The notes below the pieces were generated by a model. The model searched no databases and had not been told where the DNA came from. It saw only the letters and a list, made by a program, of their open reading frames with translations. This document shows, piece by piece, positions 8,441 through 16,610 of a DNA stretch of 36,806 bases. Position numbers and translations under genes: made by a program. The stretch spans positions 1 to 36,806 of the forward strand of contig CAMEDD010000026.1 in assembly GCA_945913285.1 (NCBI GenBank), written 5' to 3'. This stretch comes from Candidatus Sulfopaludibacter sp. SbA3. GTDB lineage: Bacteria; Pseudomonadota; Alphaproteobacteria; Caulobacterales; Hyphomonadaceae. Position 1 is the first letter of the stretch, and every line of letters begins with the position of its first letter.

Positions 8441-9661
8441 ATGTATCCGCGTTTCATCGAGCCTGGCATCCGCGAGGCGCTCAAGGATACCCGCGTGGTG
8501 GCGGTCTCGGGCCCGCGCCAGTCGGGTAAGTCCACGCTGGTGCGCGCGATTGCCGGGGCGGGGGCGACGTTTCTGAGCCTCGATGAAGACGTAACGCGGC
8601 GGGCGGCGGCAGATGACCCGACCGGTTTCATCCGCCGCACCAAAGGGCTGACCATCATAGACGAGATCCAGCGCGTGCCGGACCTGATGCTGGCCATAAA
8701 GCTGGCCGTGGATGAGGACCCTGCGCCGGGACGGTTCCTGATCACCGGCTCCGCTGATATCCGCACACTGGCCTCGATCCAGGACTCGCTCGCCGGCCGG
8801 ATAGAAGTGTTCGAGCTTCTGCCGCTCGCGCAGGACGAGATTGCAGGCCGGCCCTCGCAGTTTATCGCCGAAGTGTTTCAGGGCCGCGTGCCGGACGGCG
8901 GCGTGCTCGACCCCGGCGACCTGCCGAAACGGATTGCGGCGGGCGGCTTTCCCGAGGCGCTGGCCAGAGCGGGCGCCGGCCGGCGCCGCAACTGGTTTGG
9001 CGCCTATGCCCGCGCGCTGATCGAGCAGGACGTTGCAGACATCGCGCAGCTCGACCGGCGCCGCGACCTGCCGCGCCTCGTCGAGCTTCTGGCGCAGCAT
9101 TGCGGCGAGATGGTCAATCTCACCCAGCTTGGCGCGCAGTTGTCGATGGACCGCAAGACCGTCGACCGACATGTCGGTATACTCGAGCAGATGTTCCTTG
9201 TGCGGCGTGTTCGGCCCTGGTTTCGCAATGAGCTGAAGCGCCTTGCCAGGATGCCGAAACTGCATTTTGTGGACTCAGGCCTCGCCGCCGCGATGCGCCG
9301 TCTCGATCCGGAATCGCTTGGGCCTGACCGCGTCTCGCTCGGGCCGCTGGCCGAGACCTTCGTCTATTCCGAGCTTGCCAAACAGGCTGGCCGGAGCACA
9401 GACGGGATCTCGATCCATCACTACCGCGACCATGATGGCGGCGAGATCGACTTCATACTCGAAAACTGGAACCGGGAGATCGTCGCCATCGAAGTCAAAG
9501 CGGGCGCAACTGTAAGGCCAGAAGCGTTTGCGCCAATGCGCAAATTGGCCAGCGCTCTGGGCGACAAGTTTGTCGCTGGTATCGTGCTCTATGATGGCCG
9601 CCAGCGATTTCGCTACGGGGATAAGCTATGGGCGGCGCCGATCGCGTCGCTGTGGGCTTGA
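8441..9661 (+). CDS. AAA ATPase with DUF4143 domain
   Basis: A 406 aa protein of the AAA_14/DUF4143 superfamily. Walker A is GPRQSGKST (residues 24-32), Walker B is LTIIDEIQ (Asp74, Glu75), and the sensor-like LITGSADIRTL follows. The C-terminal half contains winged-helix-like sequence (MVNLTQLGAQLSMDRKTVDRH, about 225-245) and the DUF4143 end with GGEIDFIL and IVAIEVKAG, an arrangement like a PD-(D/E)XK nuclease fold. These proteins are common, patchily distributed, and their function is not established; links to mobile DNA and to NTPase-nuclease roles have been suggested. It stands alone between repeat patches and a tRNA gene, consistent with horizontal acquisition. The ATG at 8441 follows GGAGG at a short spacing. 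Confidence 0.88.
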   Translation: MYPRFIEPGIREALKDTRVVAVSGPRQSGKSTLVRAIAGAGATFLSLDEDVTRRAAADDPTGFIRRTKGLTIIDEIQRVPDLMLAIKLAVDEDPAPGRFLITGSADIRTLASIQDSLAGRIEVFELLPLAQDEIAGRPSQFIAEVFQGRVPDGGVLDPGDLPKRIAAGGFPEALARAGAGRRRNWFGAYARALIEQDVADIAQLDRRRDLPRLVELLAQHCGEMVNLTQLGAQLSMDRKTVDRHVGILEQMFLVRRVRPWFRNELKRLARMPKLHFVDSGLAAAMRRLDPESLGPDRVSLGPLAETFVYSELAKQAGRSTDGISIHHYRDHDGGEIDFILENWNREIVAIEVKAGATVRPEAFAPMRKLASALGDKFVAGIVLYDGRQRFRYGDKLWAAPIASLWA

Positions 9662-10154
9662 GGGCAGAGTTGTCGAGGGCCGGTGCATGCAGTGGTTGGC
9701 ATTTGTGCTCTCCAGGATCCAGCTGCCCAGCCCGACGCTAGGCGGTTTTCAGCTGAGACCATCGTCGAGACGATAGAGCTGGGTGCGTGGAATGACGAAC
9801 TTGCGTAAGGGCGCGCAGCGTTGAGTGCAGCTCTCCGGCACTGGCTCGCCGGTAGCGTCCCATCACGTGGTGTAATTCGTGCACGCCGTCTCGGCTACGG
9901 TGATGGTTTCAGTTGCCCGCGCCGGGCAGACTGAGAACAGAGTTATCAACGATCCTCGCGAGACTTTCCAGTGACATGTATCGCCGGGCTTTAACATCGA
10001 CAGGCTCGCCTCCGTCACGCTTAGCGGACTTTGTGCAGCAAATCGTGTAGCAAAATGTGCAGCAGATCAAGTTCGGGCGTGTGCTACGTGGTGCAAAGTA
10101 CCGCAAAAATTTAAGCAATTTCAGTGGGTTATTGCTAGATCTGTCTGGGGAGTC
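9662..10154. other. 493-base non-coding stretch between DUF4143 gene and tRNA-Ser
   Basis: No intact gene is recognised. A minus-strand frame through 9760-9880 reads in short coding-like pieces interrupted by stops, suggesting a decayed gene I cannot identify. From about 10020 to 10145 the sequence becomes A/T-rich and contains a 12 bp tandem repeat next to the tRNA 3' end, a typical place for integration scars. Confidence 0.45.
10032..10067 (+). repeat. three tandem copies of a 12 bp repeat beside tRNA-Ser
   Basis: TGTGCAGCAAAT (10032), CGTGTAGCAAAA (10044) and TGTGCAGCAGAT (10056) follow each other at an exact 12-base period; a weaker related piece occurs near 10090-10105. The array is about 90 bases from the 3' end of tRNA-Ser. 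It could be the arm-binding region left by a tyrosine recombinase, but no integrase gene is present in the window. Confidence 0.5.
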
Positions 10155-10244
10155 TGGCGGAGAGACAGGGATTCGAACCCTGGAGACGCGTTAACGTCTA
10201 CACACTTTCCAGGCGTGCGCCATCGACCACTCGGCCACCTCTCC
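10155..10244 (-). tRNA. tRNA-Ser(GGA)
   Basis: The minus strand folds as a class II tRNA of 90 bases: acceptor GGAGAGG pairing with TCTCTCC, D-arm GGCCGAGTGGTCGATGGC, anticodon loop with CTGGAAA (anticodon GGA, serine), a long variable arm as expected for tRNA-Ser (TGTGTAGACGTTAACGCGTCT), and T-arm CAGGGTTCGAATCCCTG. The terminal CCA is encoded (10155-10157). No copy of its 3' end was seen elsewhere in the window. Confidence 0.95.
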
Positions 10245-10364
10245 AACCCTGCCCACCGGGCAGAGCGGAGCCAGATACCGGATGACCGCCCCCGTCGCAA
10301 GCTTGTGATTGCCGCGGCTGCAAACCATGCCCATATCCGGGGTCAAACCAAGGGAAACCCGCCC

Positions 10365-11021
10365 ATGTTCTTCTCTCGCAAGCCTGCCGCCCTGCCGACG
10401 CGCGATACCGCCCTGCCCGGCCGCACCAAGCCCATCCCGACGGCCGCCGCCCATTTCGTCAATGGCCGACCGATCCAGGCCGAAGCCCCAGCCGGTTACG
10501 AGACCGCAGTCTTTGGCCTCGGCTGCTTCTGGGGCGCCGAGCGCATCTTCTGGAAAACCAGAGGCGTCTGGCTGACCCGCGTCGGCTATGCCGGCGGCAT
10601 CACGCCCAACCCGACATATGACGAAGTCTGCTCCGGCCAGACCGGCCATACAGAGATCGTCGAGGTCATCTTCAACCCCGCCGAAGTCTCCTTCGCGGAC
10701 CTGATGAAGCTCTTTCTCGAGAGCCATGACCCGACCCAGGGCATGCGCCAGGGCAATGATGTCGGAACGCAGTACCGCTCAGCCCTCTATTTCACGACGC
10801 CCGAGCAGGAACGCACCGCGCGCGAGATGATTACCGCCTACAATGCCGAACTCTCCGCCAACGGCCACCGCGCACCGGTCACGACAGAGGTCGGCCCACG
10901 TCCCGGCGTCTTCCTTGCCGAAGACTACCACCAGCAATACCTGGCCAAGAACCCCAACGGCTATTGCGGCATCGGCGGCACGGGCGTTAGCTGCCCGCTC
11001 CCCCCGGTGCAGGCAGGTTGA
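10365..11021 (+). CDS. msrA: peptide-methionine (S)-S-oxide reductase MsrA
   Basis: Repairs oxidised methionine (S-sulfoxide) in proteins and free methionine in the cytoplasm. The 218 aa protein has the signature [13 protein letters not shown] (catalytic Cys54), [33 protein letters not shown] and a C-terminal [12 protein letters not shown] that can supply the resolving cysteine. The length and an N-terminal extension of about 45 residues match longer alphaproteobacterial MsrA forms. The ATG at 10365 is preceded by AAGGGA at 10350-10355, which favours it over in-frame sequence that would run into the tRNA gene. Confidence 0.95.
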   Translation: MFFSRKPAALPTRDTALPGRTKPIPTAAAHFVNGRPIQAEAPAGYETAVFGLGCFWGAERIFWKTRGVWLTRVGYAGGITPNPTYDEVCSGQTGHTEIVEVIFNPAEVSFADLMKLFLESHDPTQGMRQGNDVGTQYRSALYFTTPEQERTAREMITAYNAELSANGHRAPVTTEVGPRPGVFLAEDYHQQYLAKNPNGYCGIGGTGVSCPLPPVQAG

Positions 11022-11034
11022 ACATATTCGCACC

Positions 11035-11048
11035 CCCCGCTTGCGGGG
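11035..11048. terminator. CCCCGC-TT-GCGGGG palindrome between convergent genes
   Basis: A short perfect palindrome followed by GAGGGCCAGGGTGGGGG sits between the ends of msrA and the minus-strand gene at 11090. The wording of this stretch resembles dispersed GC-rich repeats seen in many alphaproteobacterial intergenic regions; it may serve as a bidirectional terminator. There is no T-run. Confidence 0.4.
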
Positions 11049-11089
11049 AGGGCCAGGGTGGGGGCTGCCTTTGGGATGCGAAGGAGCGG

Positions 11090-12157
11090 CTAAGACCCGA
11101 AATTCAGCGAAAACCGCTTGCGCGATTCAATCATCGCTTGCGCCTTGAACAAGGCGTCGGAGGCTGACTGCGCCCGCTGGATCGTCGGATCGCTACGCAA
11201 GCCTTCAACGGCCTGCGCGAGGTGGCTGATGGCTTCCTTCACCACCGCCTGGTCGAACTGTTTCTCGGCCCGCACGATCAGGGCGCGGCCAAGTTCGAGT
11301 TTGGCCTGGATGATGCGCCCTGTATCGGCCGCGAGCGAGGCCGCCTCGAGATGGCGCCGCCGCACCTGGATCACCTTTTCGAGGGGGCCGAGCTCGCCCA
11401 TTTCTTCAGCCACACGGATACCGGCCGAGCAGAAGTCCGCCTCAACCTCATTGCGAAGTGCCTGCGACACTGGAAGATCCTGTGCGAGTACGCTGTCCAG
11501 TTCGGCCGCGAGTTCACGCATCTTCTCGGCGCGAAAGGCCTGCGGATCGCTGAGCGCCGGTTGCAGGTGTTTCGCGATCAGGTAGGCCGCCACACGCGCG
11601 GCGGACCCGGTCTGCGCCTTGCGCGCGCTTGGCAGCGCGATGCTGAACAGGCGCGCGTCCGCCGCGGTCAGTCCGCCGCCCCGGCTCAGACCATGCACTT
11701 CAAGGCCCCGCTCGCCCTTGTTCTGGCGGCTGGACCACACGAACAGGTCGGCGTCCGCGGTTGCCATGCGCTTGCGGGCCTTGGCCACCGCCGCGGTGGC
11801 AAGGCCGCCCCGGATCGGGCCCATCGGCACCAGCGAAAACGGCGCGCCAAACGAAAAAACCGGCAAGTCGCGCTCGAGCGCGCCGCTGAGCCAACGGGCA
11901 TTGCGGGCGGACGCTGCGCCCACCGGGCGGGCCATCAGGATGCGGAAACCCGGCGTTTTGCTCGCTTTTGCGCGGGCTGCGCGGCTTGAATTGGCGATGG
12001 CGCTGGCCAGGCGCTGCAGCGCGACCATCAACCGGAAAAACAGCCAGAGGCAGGTCAGCACGAGCATGAGGGCGCCGAACAGGGCAAGCCATTCGGCGCC
12101 TGGTACGTAGGTTTTCAGCCACGTGTCAGCGGTTTCGAGCCAACCGGCAATCAACAT
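11090..12157 (-). CDS. membrane-anchored protein of unknown function
   Basis: A 355 aa protein I do not recognise. One strong membrane helix lies near the N-terminus (residues about 23-47), followed by a basic segment (RAARAKASK), so most of the chain should be cytoplasmic. The middle (about 75-200) has FSFGAPFSLVPMGP and DADLFVWSSRQNKGERGLEVHGLSR, which look like a beta-rich globular domain; the C-terminal 150 residues are helical and charged (RRRHLEAASLAADTGRIIQAKLELGRAL), reminiscent of TPR-like helical repeats without a clear TPR consensus. It is transcribed divergently from gluQ and convergently with msrA, so it is probably a single-gene unit. Confidence 0.8.
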   Translation of the reverse strand: MLIAGWLETADTWLKTYVPGAEWLALFGALMLVLTCLWLFFRLMVALQRLASAIANSSRAARAKASKTPGFRILMARPVGAASARNARWLSGALERDLPVFSFGAPFSLVPMGPIRGGLATAAVAKARKRMATADADLFVWSSRQNKGERGLEVHGLSRGGGLTAADARLFSIALPSARKAQTGSAARVAAYLIAKHLQPALSDPQAFRAEKMRELAAELDSVLAQDLPVSQALRNEVEADFCSAGIRVAEEMGELGPLEKVIQVRRRHLEAASLAADTGRIIQAKLELGRALIVRAEKQFDQAVVKEAISHLAQAVEGLRSDPTIQRAQSASDALFKAQAMIESRKRFSLNFGS

Positions 12158-12225
12158 CTAAGCTACCTTCAAATGCTCCAAGGCGATACGTTTCATACCA
12201 AATCCGTGCAACAGGGAAACTCTCT

Positions 12226-13080
12226 ATTCTCAGGACACTGCCCCTGCTGCGCACCCGCTTTGCCCCTTCCCCAACCGGACGCCTGCATCTTGGGCATGCC
12301 GCCTCGGCCTTTGCTGTCTGGGACGCTGCTGCGATGCTCGGCGCCGAAGTGATCCTCCGCATCGAGAATATCGACGAAACCCGCTGCCGCCCGGCCTTCG
12401 AAGCCGCCATTCCGGACGACCTGGCCTGGCTCGGCCTTACCTGGCGCGGCCCCCTCCGCCGCCAGTGCGATCACATGGGCGAATATGAAGCCGCCCTCAA
12501 TGCCCTTCGCGCAAGGGGCCTCGTCTATCGCTGCTTTCTCACCCGGCGCGAGATTTCCGCCCGCCTGCCGGCCGGGGCCGATCCGGACGAGGCCGGCTTC
12601 GTCAGCGGCCCGCTGCCGGAAACCGAGGAAGCGCGCCGCCTCACGCAGAACGCGCCCTTCGCCTGGCGCCTGTCGCTCTGCGCCGCCAGGCAAGCGCTCG
12701 GTCCCCGCTTCGACCAGCTGACCGTAACCGAATGGACCGCCGATGGCCCGCGCCTCCGGCCCGCCCGGCCGGAGGCGTTTGGGGACGTCGTGGTCGCCCG
12801 CAAGGACATGCCCACCAGCTACCACCTCGCCTGCTGCCACGATGACGCCTTGCAGGGCATCACGCATGTCGTGCGCGGCGAAGACCTGCGCGCCGTGACG
12901 GCCATTCACGCGCTCCTGCAAGCCCTGATGCACTGGCCGTCCCCGATCTACCGCTTCCATCCGCTCATCCGCGGCCCCGACGGCAAGAAGCTGTCGAAGC
13001 GCTTAGGCAGCAAATCTTTGGCAGACTACCGCGAAGAAGGGATGACGCCGGACGATATCCGCGCGATGACCCGGGACTGA
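12226..13080 (+). CDS. gluQ: glutamyl-Q tRNA(Asp) synthetase GluQ
   Basis: Activates glutamate and attaches it to queuosine in the anticodon of tRNA-Asp. The catalytic-core-only architecture (about 280 aa, no anticodon-binding domain) and motifs RFAPSPTGRLHLGH (class I HIGH), EVILRIENIDETR, GLVYRCFLTR and the KMSKS equivalent KKLSKR near the C-terminus identify it. The essential RFAPSPTG block starts at about 12256, upstream of the first ATG (12334), so that ATG cannot be the real start. No in-frame ATG, GTG or TTG exists back to the divergent gene; the best candidates are ATT at 12226, which has AGGGA eight bases ahead, or CTG at 12238/12244. The stop shares its last base with the ATG of the following transporter gene. 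Confidence 0.85.
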   Translation: MLRTLPLLRTRFAPSPTGRLHLGHAASAFAVWDAAAMLGAEVILRIENIDETRCRPAFEAAIPDDLAWLGLTWRGPLRRQCDHMGEYEAALNALRARGLVYRCFLTRREISARLPAGADPDEAGFVSGPLPETEEARRLTQNAPFAWRLSLCAARQALGPRFDQLTVTEWTADGPRLRPARPEAFGDVVVARKDMPTSYHLACCHDDALQGITHVVRGEDLRAVTAIHALLQALMHWPSPIYRFHPLIRGPDGKKLSKRLGSKSLADYREEGMTPDDIRAMTRD

Positions 13081-13997
13081 TGACAAATGCCGTTGCCCCG
13101 CCTCGTCCCGTGACCCAGCCGCGCCCCTGGCTTGGGCCGCTGATGGTGCTCGGCGGCGGCATCGCGCTCGGCTTTGCGCCGATTGGCCTGCGTTTGGGGT
13201 TGGACGAACTCGGCCCGCAGGCGATTGCCTTCTGGCGATACCTGTTCGCCGTGCCAATGCTGTTTACTCTGGTTCTCCTCGTGGATAGGCGGCTGCCGGG
13301 CAAACCGAACCCGGCCATCTTCGTCGCCGCCATGTTCTTCACGCTCGACATGGCGCTCTGGCATTGGAGCCTGACGATGACGAGCGTCTCGAATGCCACC
13401 TTTATCGTCAATCTCGGAAACGTTCTCGTCGGCCTCGCCGCCTGGGCCGTCCTGAAGGAGCGCCCGGGCCTCAACTGGGCCCTGGCCGCGATCCTCGCCA
13501 TCCTCGGCGCTGCCGCCCTTGCGCTCGGCGGAAACGAACTGAGCGAAGGCGCGCTGCGCGGCGACCTCTTCGCCTTGCTCGCAGCCGTGTTCGTTTCCGG
13601 ATACATGCTGTTCTCGAAACTCGCCCGGCGCACCTTGGGCGGTCTCGAGGCGATGTTCTGGCTGAGCGTGTTCGAAACCGCGATGGCCTTCTGCGTCGTC
13701 GCGGCTTCCGGCGAATCCTTCCTGCCCGAGACCCTTGCGGGATTTGGCGCGCCGCTTGCGCTCGCCATCATCGTGCAGGTGGCGGGGCAAGGCCTGATCA
13801 TCTCCGGCCTCGGCTCCACCGACACCGCCGTTGCCGGCATCCTCGTGCTCGCGCAGCCTGTCGTGGCCGCCGCCATCTCGTGGTCGCTGTTCAAGGAACC
13901 GCTGACCGTCATCCAGTGCGCCGGCGCCGGCGCCATCCTCGTCGCCGTCTGGCTCGCCCAGCAAAAACGGCAAAGCCGGCCCGCCGCCTCCGTCTGA
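13080..13997 (+). CDS. EamA/DMT family transporter
   Basis: A 305 aa inner-membrane protein with about ten hydrophobic helices arranged as two EamA halves (residues about 20-150 and 165-300). Family features include GFAPIGLRLGLDELGPQAIAFWRY in the first half and an ending with VVAAAISWSLFKEPLTV, typical of drug/metabolite exporters. The substrate cannot be read from sequence. Its start overlaps the gluQ stop by one base (TGATG), so the two are probably co-transcribed and coupled, though no functional link is known. Confidence 0.9.
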   Translation: MTNAVAPPRPVTQPRPWLGPLMVLGGGIALGFAPIGLRLGLDELGPQAIAFWRYLFAVPMLFTLVLLVDRRLPGKPNPAIFVAAMFFTLDMALWHWSLTMTSVSNATFIVNLGNVLVGLAAWAVLKERPGLNWALAAILAILGAAALALGGNELSEGALRGDLFALLAAVFVSGYMLFSKLARRTLGGLEAMFWLSVFETAMAFCVVAASGESFLPETLAGFGAPLALAIIVQVAGQGLIISGLGSTDTAVAGILVLAQPVVAAAISWSLFKEPLTVIQCAGAGAILVAVWLAQQKRQSRPAASV

Positions 13998-14006
13998 GGG
14001 TCGAAA

Positions 14007-14024
14007 CCGTCACAAAGCTGGGCT
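14007..14024 (+). promoter_or_regulatory. possible half-conserved Pho box
   Basis: CCGTCAC AAAG CTGGGCT has the 7-4-7 spacing of a PhoB site; the first half matches CTGTCAC with one change, the second half is poor. It lies 39 bases before the alkaline phosphatase start, where phosphate control would be expected. Suggestive only. Confidence 0.22.
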
Positions 14025-14062
14025 ACAGGGGATATGCCCTTTCCCGACCGGAGACTTTGTCG

Positions 14063-15661
14063 ATGCGCTTCGCCCTCACCGCCCTCACCGCCAGCCTTGC
14101 CGTCCTTGCCGCCTGCGCCAGCGCGCCCGAGGCTACCGACACAGCCGCGGCGCGCGCCGTTGCCACGCCGAAACAGTCCACCGACGCGTATTATGTGAGC
14201 GCCGCGGCGGCCGTAGACGAACGCATCACCGAGCGCGGCATCAAGCCGGCCAAGAACGTCATCCTCTTCGTCGGCGACGGCATGGGCATTTCCACCATCA
14301 CGGCTGCCCGCATCTATGCGGGTCAGTCGAAAGGCCTAGACGGCGAAAGCTACCACCTTGCGATGGACGACCTGCCGTATTCGGCGCTTTCGAAAACCTA
14401 CAGCCACAATTTCCAGATCTCCGACTCGGCCGGCACCGCGACCGCGATGGTCAGCGGCGTGAAAACCCTCTCCGGCGTGCTCGGCGTCACCAGTGCCGCC
14501 AGCTACGGCAACTGCGCCACCGTTGCGGGCAATGAAACCGACACGCTGTTCGAACTCGCCGCCCGCGCGGGCCTCTCGGCCGGTCTCGTCTCCACCGCGC
14601 GCATCACGCACGCCACACCGGGCGCCACCTACGCAAAAGTGCCCCTGCGCGACTGGGAAGCCGACGCCAATATGCGCGGCGCTTCCTCCGACACCTGCAA
14701 GGACATTGCGCGCCAGCTGATCGAATGGCCGGCCGGCAATTTTGATATCGTCCTTGGCGGTGGCCGCTCGAAATTCCTCGCCAAAGATACGCCGGACCCG
14801 GAATATGCCGACCAGACCGGCGAGCGCGCTGATGGCCGCGACCTCACCAAGGAATGGACGGCGAAATCCGCCGATCACAAGGTTATCTTCGACAAGGCGG
14901 GCTTCGAAGCAACTGACTTCACAACCAGCGCCAAAGTCCTCGGCCTGTTCGAACCCTCGCACATGCAATACGAACTCGACCGCGAGCAGGACAAAGCCGG
15001 CGAGCCCCACATCGCCGACATGACGCGCGCCGCCATCACCCGCCTGTCGCAGGACAAGGACGGCTATATCCTGATGGTCGAAGGCGGCCGCATCGATCAC
15101 GGCCATCATGGCGGCAACGCCATCCGTGCCCTCGAAGACGCAATGGCCTTTGACCTCGCGGTTGCCACCGCGCTGGAAATGACCGATCCAGAAGAGACGC
15201 TGATCATCGTCACCGCCGACCACTCGCACACCCTGACGATCAGCGGCTACGCGCAGCGCGGCAACCCGATCCTCGGCATCTCGGTCGCCGGCGCCGGCGG
15301 CGAAGGCGGCGCGATGGGCGCTGACGGCCTTCCGTACACGACGCTTTCCTATGCCAACGGCCCCGGCGCCTGCCGCGTCAATGGCACGGACAAGGACGGC
15401 AAGGACATCCTCGACTGCACCCGCCAGGACCTCACCAAAGTCGACACACTGGCGCCGGACTTCCGCCAGCCCGCCCTCGTTCCTCTAGGTTCGGAAACCC
15501 ATGCCGGCGAAGACGTTGCCGCCTTCGCCTCCGGGCCCGGCGCCAATCTCATCTCCGGCGTGATCGAGCAGAACGAGATCTTCCACGTCATGGGCCGGGC
15601 GCTCGGCCTGATCCCGGCCCCGGCACCCGTGCTTGGCGCGGCGACTGCCCCCGCGAAGTAA
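14063..15661 (+). CDS. alkaline phosphatase (PhoA superfamily), lipoprotein-type signal
   Basis: A 532 aa phosphomonoesterase predicted to act outside the inner membrane. The N-terminus has a signal with lipobox LAVLAACAS, so it is probably an acylated lipoprotein. Motifs include NVILFVGDGMG (metal Asp), ISDSAGTATAMVSGVKT with the nucleophilic Ser, GGGRSKFL, ILMVEGGRIDHGHHG and IIVTADHSHTL (metal Asp/His ligands), and late ETHAGEDVAAFASGP with the last metal His. Length is typical of long bacterial forms. In-frame sequence upstream of 14063 belongs to the antisense of nothing and overlaps the transporter gene, so the ATG at 14063 at the signal peptide is the start. A weak Pho-box-like sequence lies upstream. 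Confidence 0.93.
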   Translation: MRFALTALTASLAVLAACASAPEATDTAAARAVATPKQSTDAYYVSAAAAVDERITERGIKPAKNVILFVGDGMGISTITAARIYAGQSKGLDGESYHLAMDDLPYSALSKTYSHNFQISDSAGTATAMVSGVKTLSGVLGVTSAASYGNCATVAGNETDTLFELAARAGLSAGLVSTARITHATPGATYAKVPLRDWEADANMRGASSDTCKDIARQLIEWPAGNFDIVLGGGRSKFLAKDTPDPEYADQTGERADGRDLTKEWTAKSADHKVIFDKAGFEATDFTTSAKVLGLFEPSHMQYELDREQDKAGEPHIADMTRAAITRLSQDKDGYILMVEGGRIDHGHHGGNAIRALEDAMAFDLAVATALEMTDPEETLIIVTADHSHTLTISGYAQRGNPILGISVAGAGGEGGAMGADGLPYTTLSYANGPGACRVNGTDKDGKDILDCTRQDLTKVDTLAPDFRQPALVPLGSETHAGEDVAAFASGPGANLISGVIEQNEIFHVMGRALGLIPAPAPVLGAATAPAK

Positions 15662-16054
15662 CGAACTCGCGGGCGCGGGCCATTTCGAAAGGATGGTGGC
15701 GAGGTCGAAAAACTCGCGCCATACGGTGATCAGCCCGTTCTCGACTTCCCAGACGCCTGCAACCGGCAACTCCACCCAGCCGGTCGCGAGGCGGTGGCGG
15801 TCAAACCGTTCGGTGAAGACCGTCTTGCCGTTCGTCAACTCCCGGAGGATGCGGAACTCGTTCTCCAGCGTGGGCGAGAAGAATGGCTCCAGCACGCCCC
15901 GCACCCCGGCCGGCCCGATCGCCTTTCCCATCGGCATGTTTTCATATTCACAGCCCGGCGTAATCAGCGTCATGGCGGCGTCATAGTCAAAAGCGGTGAT
16001 GGCATTCAGGAAGGCGTGAACCGTCTCGGCGGCAGAAGTTTCGGTCGTCGTCAC
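15485..16054 (-). CDS. NTF2-like / limonene-epoxide hydrolase-type protein with overlapping 3' end
   Basis: The first 125 residues form a complete small cone-shaped domain: VHAFLNAITAFDYDAAMTLI, YENMPMGKAIGP, FTERFDRH, and VWEVENGLITVWREFFDLAT resemble limonene-1,2-epoxide hydrolase/SnoaL-like proteins, in which acidic and Arg residues in RFDRH and WREFFD form the active site. The usual length is about 125-150 aa, but this frame continues to 189 aa, its last 59 residues being antisense to the 3' end of the alkaline phosphatase gene (15485-15661). That tail has no family similarity and is probably an accidental extension. It follows a small membrane-protein gene by 24 bases and is likely in one operon with it. 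Confidence 0.8.
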   Translation of the reverse strand: MTTTETSAAETVHAFLNAITAFDYDAAMTLITPGCEYENMPMGKAIGPAGVRGVLEPFFSPTLENEFRILRELTNGKTVFTERFDRHRLATGWVELPVAGVWEVENGLITVWREFFDLATILSKWPAPASSLLRGGSRRAKHGCRGRDQAERPAHDVEDLVLLDHAGDEIGAGPGGEGGNVFAGMGFRT

Positions 16055-16078
16055 GGCAAGTCTCCGGTTGTGGAATGA

Positions 16079-16504
16079 TCAGCGGGCAGATTTCAGGGCG
16101 CCGCTGGCGAGCAGCGGAATGAGAAGTAGGATGACGAGCACTGTGTTGGACACGGCATTGAGGGCAAAGCCGGTCATCACGGAAAAGGCGCTGTCGATCA
16201 CGAACCAGATCATCATCGCTGCCACGAGCCCCCGCCAGGCCGGTGCGCCGGCGGCATGGATGGCCGGCAACAGGAACAGGATCGTGAAACCCCAGCCGAG
16301 CGTCACCGCGCCCATCAGCGCCACGGAGAAGCGCATGCCCGGCGGATCGAAATAGCTCGGCCCCACATCGGCGCCGCCGATCACGCTGAACGCCAGCCCG
16401 GCCATACCTTCGGTTGCCGGAAGTCCGGCAGTGGCGAGCACCGCGCCGAAGAGAATGACGCCCCAGCACCAGAGGGTGATCCAGGTCTTCCAAAGTCCGC
16501 TCAC
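16079..16504 (-). CDS. small integral membrane protein, unknown
   Basis: A 141 aa protein with four hydrophobic segments (about 8-28, 58-82, 89-108, 112-135) and almost no soluble part. I do not recognise the family. The stop is 24 bases before the NTF2-like gene on the same strand, and the start is divergent from an XRE/MmyB regulator 106 bases away, which may control it. Confidence 0.8.
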   Translation of the reverse strand: MSGLWKTWITLWCWGVILFGAVLATAGLPATEGMAGLAFSVIGGADVGPSYFDPPGMRFSVALMGAVTLGWGFTILFLLPAIHAAGAPAWRGLVAAMMIWFVIDSAFSVMTGFALNAVSNTVLVILLLIPLLASGALKSAR

Positions 16505-16610
16505 GTCTGTCTCCTGTCATTGGACGGCCCATCCTCGCCCCACCGAGGTAAGTCCCGCAATTACCGCGCAGGTCATGGACAGGCGCACCCGGCCTTGCGA
16601 AAATGATCCC

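Noticed and set aside
8162..9265. 367-codon minus-strand open frame opposite the DUF4143 gene
   Set aside because: It is the antisense of a gene with clear Walker motifs; high GC keeps the opposite frame open. No conserved blocks were seen.
13364..14062. In-frame upstream extension of the alkaline phosphatase frame
   Set aside because: It overlaps the EamA transporter in another frame and is Arg-rich; the lipoprotein signal starts at the ATG at 14063.
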